From positions 1 through 51,510 of the IMG/VR virus record IMGVR_UViG_3300005295_000004: a stretch of 51,510 nucleotides of DNA; one strand, 5' to 3'. Positions 23,854 to 32,114 of this stretch are shown here, piece after piece. A program made the position numbers and the translations under genes. Source of the DNA: a virus. Positions within the stretch are counted from its first letter, which is position 1, and each line of letters opens with the position of its first letter. The notes under the pieces were generated by a model. The model saw nothing but the letters and a program-made list of their open reading frames with translations, did no database searches and was not told where the DNA came from.

Positions 23854-24347
23854 GTGAGTGGATTCCAAGTAGTGAGTAGTGAAAGTCCGCCCGGGGTGTG
23901 AGGCTTGCCCACAGCCCACCGGGTCGGCTCAAGGTCAACAGCGTACCCGGCGACGGGTATCCCGTCCAGCGGGCTTGTATATACGCGTTGATTCCACTGC
24001 GCACCGTTAGGGATATGCACCAAAATACCGGGCGCGGCTGACAACATCGTCAGGTTGAGCCCTTCGCGAATGCGCCAAGTGTGGGTTGTTCCGTCCCAAT
24101 ACACGCGACGCCAATCACCCGATTGAATCACTACCAAACCAATCACGCCGGCATCAGACACGCGCGCGTTGCTGACGGTGCCGTCAGGCTCGGCCCAACC
24201 AAAGCGCCCGATAGCGACGCCCCCAGCGCCAGCGCGCAAGCCTACCTCGCTGCCGGAGACGACCGAAGACGCGCGATTGTAGTAAACCCCTGATATGGGA
24301 ACGCCCTCGGCATGTGGGTACACACCGAGGGCGTTGTTATCGTACAT
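23850..24347 (-). CDS. putative second capsid cement/decoration-like protein
   Basis: 165 aa from ATG 24347 (MYDNNALGVYPHAEGVPISGV). The beta-rich sequence (VGLRAGAGGVAIGRFGWAEPDG, VSDAGVIGLVVIQSG, LNLTMLSAAPGILVHI) resembles phage cement proteins of the kind also encoded at 25561. It follows the major capsid gene by 20 nt without a clear Shine-Dalgarno. A strong hairpin starts 12 nt inside the gene. The start could lie elsewhere. Confidence 0.65.
   Translation of the reverse strand: MYDNNALGVYPHAEGVPISGVYYNRASSVVSGSEVGLRAGAGGVAIGRFGWAEPDGTVSNARVSDAGVIGLVVIQSGDWRRVYWDGTTHTWRIREGLNLTMLSAAPGILVHIPNGAQWNQRVYTSPLDGIPVAGYAVDLEPTRWAVGKPHTPGGLSLLTTWNPLT
24300..24335 (-). promoter_or_regulatory. 11-bp hairpin at the start of the gene after the major capsid gene
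   Basis: AACGCCCTCGG (24300-24310) and CCGAGGGCGTT (24325-24335) form a perfect 11-bp stem with a 14-nt loop. It begins about 12 nt into the downstream coding region and 30 nt after the capsid stop. No T-run follows, so it is probably a translational brake, pause or 3'-end stabiliser for capsid mRNA rather than a full terminator. Confidence 0.6.
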
Positions 24348-24367
24348 AGCGGATGCAGTCGTGTACG

Positions 24368-25495
24368 TTAACCGAGCGACGAGGCAATCATGACAGGGCG
24401 GAAAACGATGGTGCCCCAAGTGCCCTGCGATTTCTTCTGCGAGAAGTTTGACGAACCGATGACGATTGCATGTGCGCGCATCTTCTCGGTGAACGCAGCG
24501 GTGCAAGTTTCTTGGCCGTCCATTTCGTCAACAATCAACTGCATCAGTTCGCCCGAAGACGTAGCGTACTCAGGCGCAACCTTAATGGTCAGGTTGGGCA
24601 GCGTTTCGCTGATCATCTTCAGCACAGTCAGGCCGAAAGAGTTGATGCGGTGCAAGGCGGCCTCACGACCGGGCGACATCGCCAAGGTCATGCGGGTTGC
24701 AGCATCGACTAAACCGCCGGTCTGGTTGATGAGCTGGGTGTACAGGTCAACGATGTTGTTGCAAGCCTGTTCAGCAGTTGCGGTTGACCATGCGTTAGTT
24801 GGCACAATCGAAGGCAACAGGTTCGGGTCATTCAACAGACCGTAGTTCTGCAAACCAGCGATGCCGAAGAAATACGACTTGTTTTGAAACTTGTTCAACA
24901 CAAGGGCAGAGGCAACGTTCTTACGGCTTGCAGAGTCCAAGCCAGCAAGGCCGCTGTATGCAATTTCCTTTTCGCCCCATTGGGTAAAGGTCTGGTAATG
25001 GAACGACTGACGTTGCGGGAAATTCGAGTTGAAGTCAGCGTTACCGGCATTCGAGAAATCGCCGTAAGCGCTGACTTGGCCGTCAGATTCCACAACGATG
25101 AACGTTGCAACAGTAGTGACCCAATCACCTTTTTTCATTTCGCCCGCAATCTCTGCGGCGCGCATTGGGGTGACAAGTACCTCAATCAACTGCGGGTCAA
25201 GGTAGTTTGACAAGAATGCAGGAATGCCGGCGTTGGCAACGGTTACAAGCTCGGGCTGAGCGTCGAAGGCGATCTTGTCAGCATCACCGAACGCCTTACC
25301 GTTTACGTTGCCCTTGCCGTCGTAGGTATCCACGACAACACGCGGCAGAACGCCTTTAAACGCTGCGTCGCTTGCCAAGGCAAGGCCGTACGTCTTGTTG
25401 AGGCTGTCGATTAGCGCGGCGGCATGACCGCCCTTGATCGCAGCCGCAAACGCTGCATGGTCGGTGCCTCGGCGGCTGGCGTTCTGGATACGCAT
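24368..25495 (-). CDS. major capsid protein (DUF2184)
   Basis: A 375-aa protein. DUF2184 features include PELVTVANAGIPAFLSNYLDPQLIEVLVTPMRAAEIAGEMKKGDWVT, VSAYGDFSNAGNADFNSNFPQRQSFHYQTFTQWGEKEIAYSGLAGLD, then NKFQNKSYFFGIAGLQNYGLLNDPNLL. This HK97-fold family is the shell protein in many myoviruses with a DUF1073 portal and DUF2213 scaffold. It lies downstream of the scaffold and cement genes, with hairpins on both sides that may isolate its expression. Confidence 0.92.
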   Translation of the reverse strand: MRIQNASRRGTDHAAFAAAIKGGHAAALIDSLNKTYGLALASDAAFKGVLPRVVVDTYDGKGNVNGKAFGDADKIAFDAQPELVTVANAGIPAFLSNYLDPQLIEVLVTPMRAAEIAGEMKKGDWVTTVATFIVVESDGQVSAYGDFSNAGNADFNSNFPQRQSFHYQTFTQWGEKEIAYSGLAGLDSASRKNVASALVLNKFQNKSYFFGIAGLQNYGLLNDPNLLPSIVPTNAWSTATAEQACNNIVDLYTQLINQTGGLVDAATRMTLAMSPGREAALHRINSFGLTVLKMISETLPNLTIKVAPEYATSSGELMQLIVDEMDGQETCTAAFTEKMRAHAIVIGSSNFSQKKSQGTWGTIVFRPVMIASSLG

Positions 25496-25551
25496 TTGTT
25501 TACTACCTCAACCTGTGGGATTTAAAAAATCAGTTACTCAAGTGAAACCGA

Positions 25552-25571
25552 AGGGCGCTGTTATGCGCCCT
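25552..25571 (-). terminator. hairpin between cement and major capsid genes (weak terminator or attenuator)
   Basis: AGGGCGC and GCGCCCT form a 7-bp stem with a 6-nt loop at the stop codon of the cement gene. On the minus strand it is followed by TTCGGTTTC, only moderately T-rich. It could partly terminate, or protect mRNA, so that head genes are expressed at different levels. Confidence 0.5.
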
Positions 25572-26289
25572 GTTTGGAAATGATAGCCAAGTCGCCTTGC
25601 ACCATCGTTGCCGCGAAGGCCGCAACCGCTGCACGGTTGTAGCTGTCGGTTTGATAGGTGCCCGCGCCGCCGGGGGTGCCGCCGATCTGGTAAAGGATTC
25701 GCACGCCGTAGGGCACGCCTGTACCTGTGACGCGCTGGCCGGCCTCTACGACGCCTGACGACACAGTCGCAATGGTCATGATGCCGGTTGTAACCGCAAT
25801 GGTCGTGGTGGCTGCAGTGACGGCGTTAACCTTCGACTGCGAAGCGCCTGCAAAGCCGGTAGGCTCCGTGGTGGCGTCATCCACGAGGGACGGTGCGCCA
25901 GTGGTAGCGAGCGCGAAAATACCATCGCCCGGGTCAATCGCAGCAAGGTCTACCCAGTAATCACCCGAGGTCTGCAGCGTGACAGGCAAGCCGATTTGCA
26001 GAGTCATGACGGACTCACCAAGGAACGCCGTAATCAGTGCCGAAGGAATGTTAGGTTGGCGCGCAACGAAACCGATGGTTGCACCACCGACAGCGGCAGC
26101 AGCAGCGAGCGAGCTGTATACCTTGCCATCATTTGCAGCCCATGCGAAGTAACCAACGCGCACATTGGCGTCGCCAGCTACTAGACCGGAATCAACAGCC
26201 GGCACCAACGACGTGCGAGGGTTGTTACTTGCAAAATCACCAGCGACGGCAGGGGCGGGTTGCTGGTTGATGATTCGTTGAAAGCCCAT
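25561..26289 (-). CDS. structural cement/decoration protein (Gp24 type)
   Basis: A 242-aa protein. It has an N-terminal arm (MGFQRIINQQPAPAVAGDFASNNPR) and a core with VRVGYFAWAANDGKVYSSL, IGFVARQPNIPSALITAFLGESVMTLQIGLPVTL and a C-terminal MVQGDLAIISKQGA. This arrangement is characteristic of phage structural cement proteins located between scaffold and major capsid. A central Thr/Ala-rich insertion of ~60 residues looks Ig-like or low-complexity. Confidence 0.8.
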   Translation of the reverse strand: MGFQRIINQQPAPAVAGDFASNNPRTSLVPAVDSGLVAGDANVRVGYFAWAANDGKVYSSLAAAAAVGGATIGFVARQPNIPSALITAFLGESVMTLQIGLPVTLQTSGDYWVDLAAIDPGDGIFALATTGAPSLVDDATTEPTGFAGASQSKVNAVTAATTTIAVTTGIMTIATVSSGVVEAGQRVTGTGVPYGVRILYQIGGTPGGAGTYQTDSYNRAAVAAFAATMVQGDLAIISKQGA

Positions 26290-26343
26290 GATTAAAGCCT
26301 CGCGTTTACTTGGTGTGCAATGAGAAAGGTTGAAGGGTGTGGG

Positions 26344-27552
26344 TTAGCTTGCTACGACGATGCGACCAAGGCCCGGCAATGCTGCGAGTACAGCACTGTC
26401 AGCGGCCATCACTGGTGTTGCAACTGGCGCTGCAGGCGTTGCCGATTTACGGGCAACAATCTGAGCAATCAAGGCAGGGAACGCCGACGCGTGGACGCCG
26501 TCGTATGAAACCTTTTCTTGATCCAAGGCGAATTTGTAGACGGCTTCGGCCGAGTCCATAGCGATGACACCAACCAGCGGTTTCACAGCTTCGCGAGCTG
26601 CGTGCAATGCGTTGACACTGGCGATTGCGTCGGCAGTTGCGCGGCTCGCTGCGTCTTCGGCCAGCACCTTCGCATCGTCAAGCGTTACATAGCCCTTGGC
26701 AATGATAGCGGCCTCAATTGCAGCATCGCTTGCAAGCGCGCCGCCGGGCTCGCCGGGTTCACCTTTGCCGGGGTTGGCTTTCTTTTTGCGCTTCGCGCCG
26801 GGGTTCTCGGGGTCGTCTTCCATTTCTGCAGCTTCGCCGTCTTTCGCAGTCATTTCGGCAAGCTTGGAATCAAGCGCAAGTTTCTGTTCTTCGGTGCCGC
26901 CGACAATTAAACCGGAGGCGATCAACTGAGCCAGCAACATGGGACGCTTCATTGTGGGAGACTCCAAAGGGGGTAATTCATCATTGACGTACACGTCAGG
27001 ACCAGCGCGACCGTGTTTAACTAAAGCCACATGGTTTCCCATAATATCGCGCATTCGTCCATCATATGCAACACCGTCGTGCGATACGCCCGGTGTCATG
27101 TCCACGGTAAAGCGATAGCTACTCGAAAGCTCTTTTGCATCTTCCGATTCAATCAGGCCAATTCCATCGTTGGCCCACACCGTCAGTTGATCGGCAACAA
27201 GGTAATTACCGTCAAAAGTCACGTTGCCCACGGTGCCGACAGTAACGTCAGGCTTCGGGTCACTCGCGTTGACCTTCGTGTGAGTCATCAGCAACTGCAG
27301 GTTGCGGAATGACGGCGCAGCTTTCTGCAGCTCCACCGGGTCGCGGTAAAGCATATAAACTTTGTTGGGATTCAGGCCGAGTTGCGCAGCGTTCGGGATT
27401 TCGCGGCCGTAGTAGGGGCAAACGTTCGCCTTTGAGATTCGGCAACCAGCAACGTGCATGCGGCCATCAGCATCGTATGTACGTGCGCTAACTGTGGCCC
27501 GGTCGAAGGCTACACAATCGCGTTCAAATATTGCTCGGTCGAATGCAAGCAC
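26344..27552 (-). CDS. DUF2213 prohead protease/scaffold fusion
   Basis: 402 aa from a GTG start at 27552, with GGAG 8 nt upstream inside a hairpin arm. The N-terminal ~190 residues match DUF2213 (ANVCPYYGREIPNA, LLMTHTKVNASDP, VGTVGNVTFDGNYLVADQLTVW, ELSSSYRFTVDMTPGVSHDGVAYD, MGNHVALVKHGRAGPDV), a capsid maturation protease family. Residues ~200-400 are charged and Ala-rich (EDDPENPGAKRKKKANPGKGEPGEPGG, then helices), as in a scaffolding domain. The protease probably cleaves this scaffold during head maturation. Confidence 0.85.
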   Translation of the reverse strand: MLAFDRAIFERDCVAFDRATVSARTYDADGRMHVAGCRISKANVCPYYGREIPNAAQLGLNPNKVYMLYRDPVELQKAAPSFRNLQLLMTHTKVNASDPKPDVTVGTVGNVTFDGNYLVADQLTVWANDGIGLIESEDAKELSSSYRFTVDMTPGVSHDGVAYDGRMRDIMGNHVALVKHGRAGPDVYVNDELPPLESPTMKRPMLLAQLIASGLIVGGTEEQKLALDSKLAEMTAKDGEAAEMEDDPENPGAKRKKKANPGKGEPGEPGGALASDAAIEAAIIAKGYVTLDDAKVLAEDAASRATADAIASVNALHAAREAVKPLVGVIAMDSAEAVYKFALDQEKVSYDGVHASAFPALIAQIVARKSATPAAPVATPVMAADSAVLAALPGLGRIVVAS

Positions 27553-27559
27553 GGGGCGA

Positions 27560-27581
27560 ACTCCGGTTATTTGGCCGGAGT
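27560..27581 (-). promoter_or_regulatory. hairpin sequestering the Shine-Dalgarno of the protease/scaffold gene
   Basis: ACTCCGG and CCGGAGT pair as a 7-bp stem with an 8-nt loop. On the minus strand the 3' arm contains the GGAG used for the GTG start at 27552. When folded, the ribosome site would be closed, so translation may depend on upstream ribosomes or stay deliberately low. Confidence 0.6.
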
Positions 27582-27617
27582 GTATCGCGTGCTTATGGTT
27601 AACGCTAGAGGCTTATG

Positions 27618-27803
27618 TTAGTTGCCGCCGCTCGTGTCATCGATTGGTTGCGCGGGCGCTTCGATATTCTGTTCAACCCACTTGATGAGGTCACAGCGCG
27701 CGTTGTGTTCGTTGTGGTGATGGTGGATATACTCGCCGCTTGTACGGCGGCGCACGTACTCGGCAAGCTGCCGTTCAAACTCTGCGCGCTGCTGTAGGTT
27801 CAT
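27618..27803 (-). CDS. small hypothetical protein with native His cluster
   Basis: 61 aa from ATG 27803, which overlaps the previous stop (ATGA). Sequence MNLQQRAEFERQLAEYVRRR is helical and basic, followed by HHHHNEHNARCDLIKWVEQNIEAP. The HHHHxxH plus Cys could bind metal. The four-His run is phage-encoded within a natural frame, not a vector tag. No family recognised. Confidence 0.7.
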   Translation of the reverse strand: MNLQQRAEFERQLAEYVRRRTSGEYIHHHHNEHNARCDLIKWVEQNIEAPAQPIDDTSGGN

Positions 27804-28045
27804 GACCGAGGCGGTGCCTCTGTTATTTGCCATTCGTAGAAGAACGCCCATGTAGCCGGGATAACTGCCTCACACACAGCGTTTGAATCGCCCCATGTTG
27901 GCGACTCCGGTTTTTCTTTGCAGTCATAGATAGCAATCATTTCTGCGCCTTCAATTGGCCTGACTTCTAAGCCGTGTTCGCCGTGGGCTTCAATATCGAA
28001 TGTCACGCCGCTGGGGCCAACACATTTCACTTTCGATAGTCTCAT
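27800..28045 (-). CDS. hypothetical protein in head operon
   Basis: 81 aa from ATG 28045, whose last base is shared with the MuF stop (TGATG arrangement on the minus strand). MRLSKVKCVGPSGVTFDIEAHGEHGLEVRPIEGAEMIAIYDC followed by a Pro/Trp-containing second half. Beta-rich, no family recognised. Its coupling to the MuF gene suggests a head or injection-related role. Confidence 0.7.
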   Translation of the reverse strand: MRLSKVKCVGPSGVTFDIEAHGEHGLEVRPIEGAEMIAIYDCKEKPESPTWGDSNAVCEAVIPATWAFFYEWQITEAPPRS

Positions 28046-29484
28046 CACTGCCTCGTCTTCAATAGAAATTGATCGATGTCGCGGCGTAGCTGTATGTCTT
28101 CGGTGCCGAACCATGTCACGCGGCTACGTCGCAAGCCTTCAAGAGTTAACCGCATTTCTGCGCCGCGCGCTGTGCCTTCATAACGTAACGCGTTGCGCAG
28201 TGCTGCTTGCAGTTCGATGTTGACAGGTTCGTCAGTGTCCGCGTAATCCTCTGCGCCTTCGATAACAGGGCGGTCTGAGCATCGGCAATAAATCAGCGTA
28301 CCGGGCCAAACGTATTCGCCCTCGTCAGCGTCCCACATGCCTTGCGCAATTTCATAGATTGCGCCTTCCTCACCCCATTTGACGTGCAGCCGGCGCGGCT
28401 TCTCCCCAGCGTGCGAGTGTTTCCACAGGGCGCGCGTGATGCCTAACTCAAGCCGGCGCGTGCGTTCCATGACTGATTTCGCTTTCGCGTTTTGGTCGCG
28501 TGCGATCAATGCAGCGCGACGTTGTGTAGAGCCATACAATTGCTGCAGCTCAAGCGATAGCGTGCTCAAGTCTGAGCCATTGCGTACAGCGTTCCACACC
28601 TTTTGTTCTACTTGCTCATGCCACTTGCGCGGGATAGATCGAATTAAGCCGACGTTCTCTGCAGCTACTGCGCGATAAACTTCGATGCTCTTAGCTGTGG
28701 GTTTGAACTGCACAATAAAACCCGACTCTTTAAGCTGTGCAACCATGCCTGTTTGTGTGGCGCTACCAGCACGTGCGCTGAAATCTAGCGCCAGCTTAGG
28801 CGCTGCAAGGTCAAAACGTTTGATCGATTGTTGACCCCATTTAGCGAGCAACGCTTGCAGCTTCTTCACTGAACTAGGCGCATCTTGTGCGAGCACTGCA
28901 CGCCCGTAGTTCTCCAACGTTTCACGCACGCCCGGGTGTAAGTAGTGCGCATTCACAAGACCCACTGACGCCTTGATGACTGCGATTGCGTCAACCGGTT
29001 TCATCCACGCGTATTGATCGTGCTCGCTATTCATTGCCGGCGCGAATTCTTCCAACACTTCGCACTTGTAGGTTGCGAAGCGGATGCGGCCGTAGGGTTG
29101 TATGCCGATGAACTCAAGCAGGCCGTTGCAAGGGTGTAGTGTTTCTTCAAACGCTTCACGACGTGCGCCGGCTTCTGCAGTTTCGTCAGGTTCAACCATG
29201 CCGCCCGGGAACGCCCAGCCTTCACCGTCAGTGCGATGCATCAACAACACACGATCATTGCAAGTGAAGATGACGCCGGCAGCATTCGCGATGCCGGTCG
29301 CTTCGTCTTGTGCCAGCAATAGCGGTGCGTCTTGCCATGCACTGCGGATGACTTTGCGTAGCTCAACCTCTGATATGTCAATCATCATTTGCAGTTGCTT
29401 GGTGTACCAAGCTTGCACGCCAGCGTTAGGCCACAACGGCCGACACACGACAGGCTTTTTACTAGGGGCGCGTAGCTTCTTCAT
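28045..29484 (-). CDS. MuF-like head morphogenesis protein with embedded Nudix hydrolase domain
   Basis: A 479-aa protein. Residues ~65-190 carry a complete Nudix box at 95-117 (GGMVEPDETAEAGARREAFEET, fitting GX5EX7REUXEE), preceded by AAGVIFTCNDRVLLMHR. Residues ~250-420 match the Phage_Mu_F domain (WNAVRNGSDLSTLSLELQQLYG, RRAALIARDQNAKAKSVMERTRRLELGITRALW, GTLIYCRC). MuF proteins are minor head components beside the portal, often fused to enzymatic cargo. Here the Nudix activity (hydrolysing a nucleoside diphosphate derivative) may be packaged and delivered. The substrate is unknown. Confidence 0.9.
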   Translation of the reverse strand: MKKLRAPSKKPVVCRPLWPNAGVQAWYTKQLQMMIDISEVELRKVIRSAWQDAPLLLAQDEATGIANAAGVIFTCNDRVLLMHRTDGEGWAFPGGMVEPDETAEAGARREAFEETLHPCNGLLEFIGIQPYGRIRFATYKCEVLEEFAPAMNSEHDQYAWMKPVDAIAVIKASVGLVNAHYLHPGVRETLENYGRAVLAQDAPSSVKKLQALLAKWGQQSIKRFDLAAPKLALDFSARAGSATQTGMVAQLKESGFIVQFKPTAKSIEVYRAVAAENVGLIRSIPRKWHEQVEQKVWNAVRNGSDLSTLSLELQQLYGSTQRRAALIARDQNAKAKSVMERTRRLELGITRALWKHSHAGEKPRRLHVKWGEEGAIYEIAQGMWDADEGEYVWPGTLIYCRCSDRPVIEGAEDYADTDEPVNIELQAALRNALRYEGTARGAEMRLTLEGLRRSRVTWFGTEDIQLRRDIDQFLLKTRQ

Positions 29485-29714
29485 TGCACACCATGCGCAT
29501 ACTTAGTGAACGTCAATACTGTGGTGTCTTTGGTGAGCCCCTTCGCAGTGCTAACCATCACCGACACTTTGCAACGTTCAAAGATGAGTTTTTTAAATCG
29601 TTCTATCTTGTAATCATCCACGATGACGCCGGTTTTTAAACCGCCTTCGATAGCCGTGCATATCTGCGCTATCTGTTCGGCTTCAGTGTTACAACCCATT
29701 TCAACGTATTTCAT
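29481..29714 (-). CDS. hypothetical protein between portal and MuF genes
   Basis: A 77-aa protein (MKYVEMGCNTEAEQIAQICTAIEGGLKTGVIVDDYKIERFKKLIFERCKVSVMVSTAKG...). The alternating helical/beta look suggests a compact globular fold. ATGA overlaps join it to the genes on both sides, so it is made together with the head morphogenesis proteins. No family recognised. Confidence 0.75.
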   Translation of the reverse strand: MKYVEMGCNTEAEQIAQICTAIEGGLKTGVIVDDYKIERFKKLIFERCKVSVMVSTAKGLTKDTTVLTFTKYAHGVQ

Positions 29715-30001
29715 TGCAAGCTCGGGTGTTCGGGCACTTCGGTAGGTGTGATGCGCTGACCATGCAAGTCAACACCGTTAAGCCATCGCATGTAACGGCC
29801 GTATGCGTCTTTCTCTTTATCGGTGATAGTGCCGCTAAGCCACAAAGGCCAGATGCAATACCACATGCCGTGCATGCGTGCGATGTGTGGTTTAAGGTTG
29901 GGGAAATGAAAGCCCGGGGGAACATGGATTTGCCCCTGCGGTGCACGCACCATCTGCAAGGGCTCATCAGCGCCGAAGGGGTCATCGTCTTCTGTGATCA
30001 T
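29711..30001 (-). CDS. hypothetical protein downstream of portal
   Basis: 96 aa from ATG 30001, preferred because AGGGTG lies 7 nt upstream and the longer frame would overlap the portal gene. MITEDDDPFGADEPLQMVRAPQGQIHVPPGFHFPNLKPHIARMHGMWYCIWPLWLSGTITDKEKDAYGRYMRWL: acidic front and aromatic-rich middle. No family recognised. A diverged palindrome copy (30021-30036) straddles the gap before it. Confidence 0.75.
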   Translation of the reverse strand: MITEDDDPFGADEPLQMVRAPQGQIHVPPGFHFPNLKPHIARMHGMWYCIWPLWLSGTITDKEKDAYGRYMRWLNGVDLHGQRITPTEVPEHPSLQ

Positions 30002-30032
30002 GCGGCACCCTAGCGCACGACTGACGACCCCG

Positions 30033-32102
30033 TCAACCTCGCCCGTACCCCGGGTTTGCCTTGCGGTAAGCTTTCGCTTCTTTAGCAAAAGATTGATTGA
30101 CCCACTTGTTAAAATTCTGCAGCGTTGCAAACGCAACATCTACTTTACGCTTAGCGGCTTGAAACTGCGGGTTAGACTTTGTTTCATCTGAGCGCAAGCC
30201 CATATTGCCGGCAGGGAATGCGGCATCTAGTTCTTGCGTTGCAGTTTTAACGGCAGCATTTAATTCATCTTGCTTTTTACGCGCTTCCAAATAACTGGAC
30301 ATATTACCGCCGCCAAACTTACCGCCGGCACCGCGTGGGTGGTCGGCTTCGTTCCACCCATCATTTGTCAGCGTATCTTTTTCGGCCAACTCTAACGCAC
30401 GTTGGTGCGCTTCTTCCGCCGTTTCCTTGTTGCGTTCGTGGTCCGCTTCCGCACCTTGTTGGCCTAGATTGTGCTCGGTTTCCATCAACCCAGCTTCAGG
30501 CGGGCCGGGCGCATCGCCTGATAGGTTGTTGTAGCCGCTGTCTGGATCACTGCCCACGCGTTCGCGTACTTCGTCAGGACTGATTGCGCCCATGTCAACG
30601 TAGGTTTTGTCAGTTTCTGCATTGCTCTTGCGAATCTCGGCCAGCTCTTTAACGGTTGGCGAATTCATTGACGGCCACGCGTAGCCAATAGCTGCATCAA
30701 TGCTGCCGAACAAGTGCAACTGTAGAATGTCAATGATGTGTTGCATGTGGGGGCCGTAGAACGATGTCTTGCGCGCGTTTACATGATCGTACCAAACCTT
30801 AATTTCACCCTCGCTGTCAGCGTTCAAGCCTGCAGGCGTGATGCCCGTCAGCTTCACTAGCGGCATGTGCGAAGGGGCCGCCATGTGCTCTTGTGATTGC
30901 GCTTGCAACTTATCGAGCCCGGCTAGACTCGATTCAACAACCTGCATTTCCTCGCGATTCTTATCGATCAAGGTCAAGCCTTGATTGTCACGCGTGTTAA
31001 CGAAGAACTTCGCGCGATCTAGCAAACCCATGCCAGCCTCTGCGCCGCCGGGGCCGCCGGCCAACACTGCATTCATATCGGTTTTAAGCACCATCACCGA
31101 GAAGTTATGCACGAGGTCTGACACGCTGTTACGCGTGCGCAGCCACTGGAATACATACGGCTCCATCAGTTGCGACATTGACAGCCCGCCGAAGTTGTAG
31201 GCAGGCTTGAGGATGTCGGGCACCTCACGCGATATGAACGTCAGCAAGCGTGACGAGTGTATGCGCTTGCCAATCACAAACCATGCGACCGGCTTGTAGA
31301 AGTCGCCGCGTGTTGGGTCGGTAGCGTTGTAGCTATAGGGCGTTGTCCATATCGGTTCAATCACCTTGAATCCTTTCAACGAACCTTTTCTAATCGTCTT
31401 GTCACTCACAACAAGCGGCAGTTGGCGCACCTCGTCTTGATCTTTGTTGCCGGTGTCCATGTCAATAAACAACTGACCACGGCCGAAGTATCCATCCAAC
31501 TCAACCAGATGGTGAAAGTGTGCAGCTATCTGAAAATCCTTAAACGCCTGTTCGAGTTTTTCGATTTTATCCTCTGCGCCGTTATCATCTAAGCCGTTGC
31601 CATCTTCGTCTTTGATTTGCCCACGGGCCTTGCGCTTCTTCTTACTCGCTTTGCCATCTACGGTAATGTCGATAAATTCGCGCGTCATTTCATCGGCCAA
31701 CGTTTCAACCGGTGAGCGATATTCGCTACGTTGCGATAGCTCACTCAGATAGCCGTAGCCGGGAAATCCCATGCCGCAATTCGCTTGGTTGAGATACGCC
31801 CATGCCGGCGCGTTCTGCGCATCATCCATCGCCAACACAGGCGGCCCAAGTTGTGCCGGGTCTTTCTCAGCATCGTAGACAAAGCCGCCGCGCACGTTGT
31901 CAGGCAACTGCGGCGGTTCAACCTTGCGATACATGATGTAATTTTCGCCAGCTTTCACTAGCGTTTTAGCCATCAACGAAGGGTGAATGTTGATGTGCTT
32001 GGGGTCGTCTACTTCTTCCGTGGGCGCTTCAGTCGGCAGCGTGGGCACATCGAGCCACACGCGCAGCGTATGCCGTAACCAGTTCAAAGGGCGTGTGAAC
32101 AT
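30033..32102 (-). CDS. portal protein (DUF1073/anti-CBASS-Acb1-unrelated portal family)
   Basis: A 689-aa protein. The DUF1073-type portal core spans roughly residues 95-520: FPGYGYLSELSQRSEYRSPVETLADEMTREF, VELDGYFGRGQLFIDMD, VIEPIWTTPYSYNATDPTRGDFYKP, WFVIGKRIHSSRLLTFISREVPDILKPAYNFGGLSMSQLMEPYV, LVKLTGITPAGLNADSEGEIKVWYDHV. The C-terminal ~130 residues are extra: acidic/Lys-rich coiled coil and WNEADHPRGAGGKFGGG, a short motif also seen on portal- or MuF-linked modules. The RBS AGGAG precedes the ATG. It forms the dodecameric DNA gate. Confidence 0.9.
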   Translation of the reverse strand: MFTRPLNWLRHTLRVWLDVPTLPTEAPTEEVDDPKHINIHPSLMAKTLVKAGENYIMYRKVEPPQLPDNVRGGFVYDAEKDPAQLGPPVLAMDDAQNAPAWAYLNQANCGMGFPGYGYLSELSQRSEYRSPVETLADEMTREFIDITVDGKASKKKRKARGQIKDEDGNGLDDNGAEDKIEKLEQAFKDFQIAAHFHHLVELDGYFGRGQLFIDMDTGNKDQDEVRQLPLVVSDKTIRKGSLKGFKVIEPIWTTPYSYNATDPTRGDFYKPVAWFVIGKRIHSSRLLTFISREVPDILKPAYNFGGLSMSQLMEPYVFQWLRTRNSVSDLVHNFSVMVLKTDMNAVLAGGPGGAEAGMGLLDRAKFFVNTRDNQGLTLIDKNREEMQVVESSLAGLDKLQAQSQEHMAAPSHMPLVKLTGITPAGLNADSEGEIKVWYDHVNARKTSFYGPHMQHIIDILQLHLFGSIDAAIGYAWPSMNSPTVKELAEIRKSNAETDKTYVDMGAISPDEVRERVGSDPDSGYNNLSGDAPGPPEAGLMETEHNLGQQGAEADHERNKETAEEAHQRALELAEKDTLTNDGWNEADHPRGAGGKFGGGNMSSYLEARKKQDELNAAVKTATQELDAAFPAGNMGLRSDETKSNPQFQAAKRKVDVAFATLQNFNKWVNQSFAKEAKAYRKANPGYGRG

Positions 32103-32114
32103 TGCAAGCGCTCC

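Noticed and set aside
27660-27760. HHHH run suggesting a cloning tag
   Set aside because: It is internal to a natural phage gene with ATGA coupling and no vector sequence nearby.
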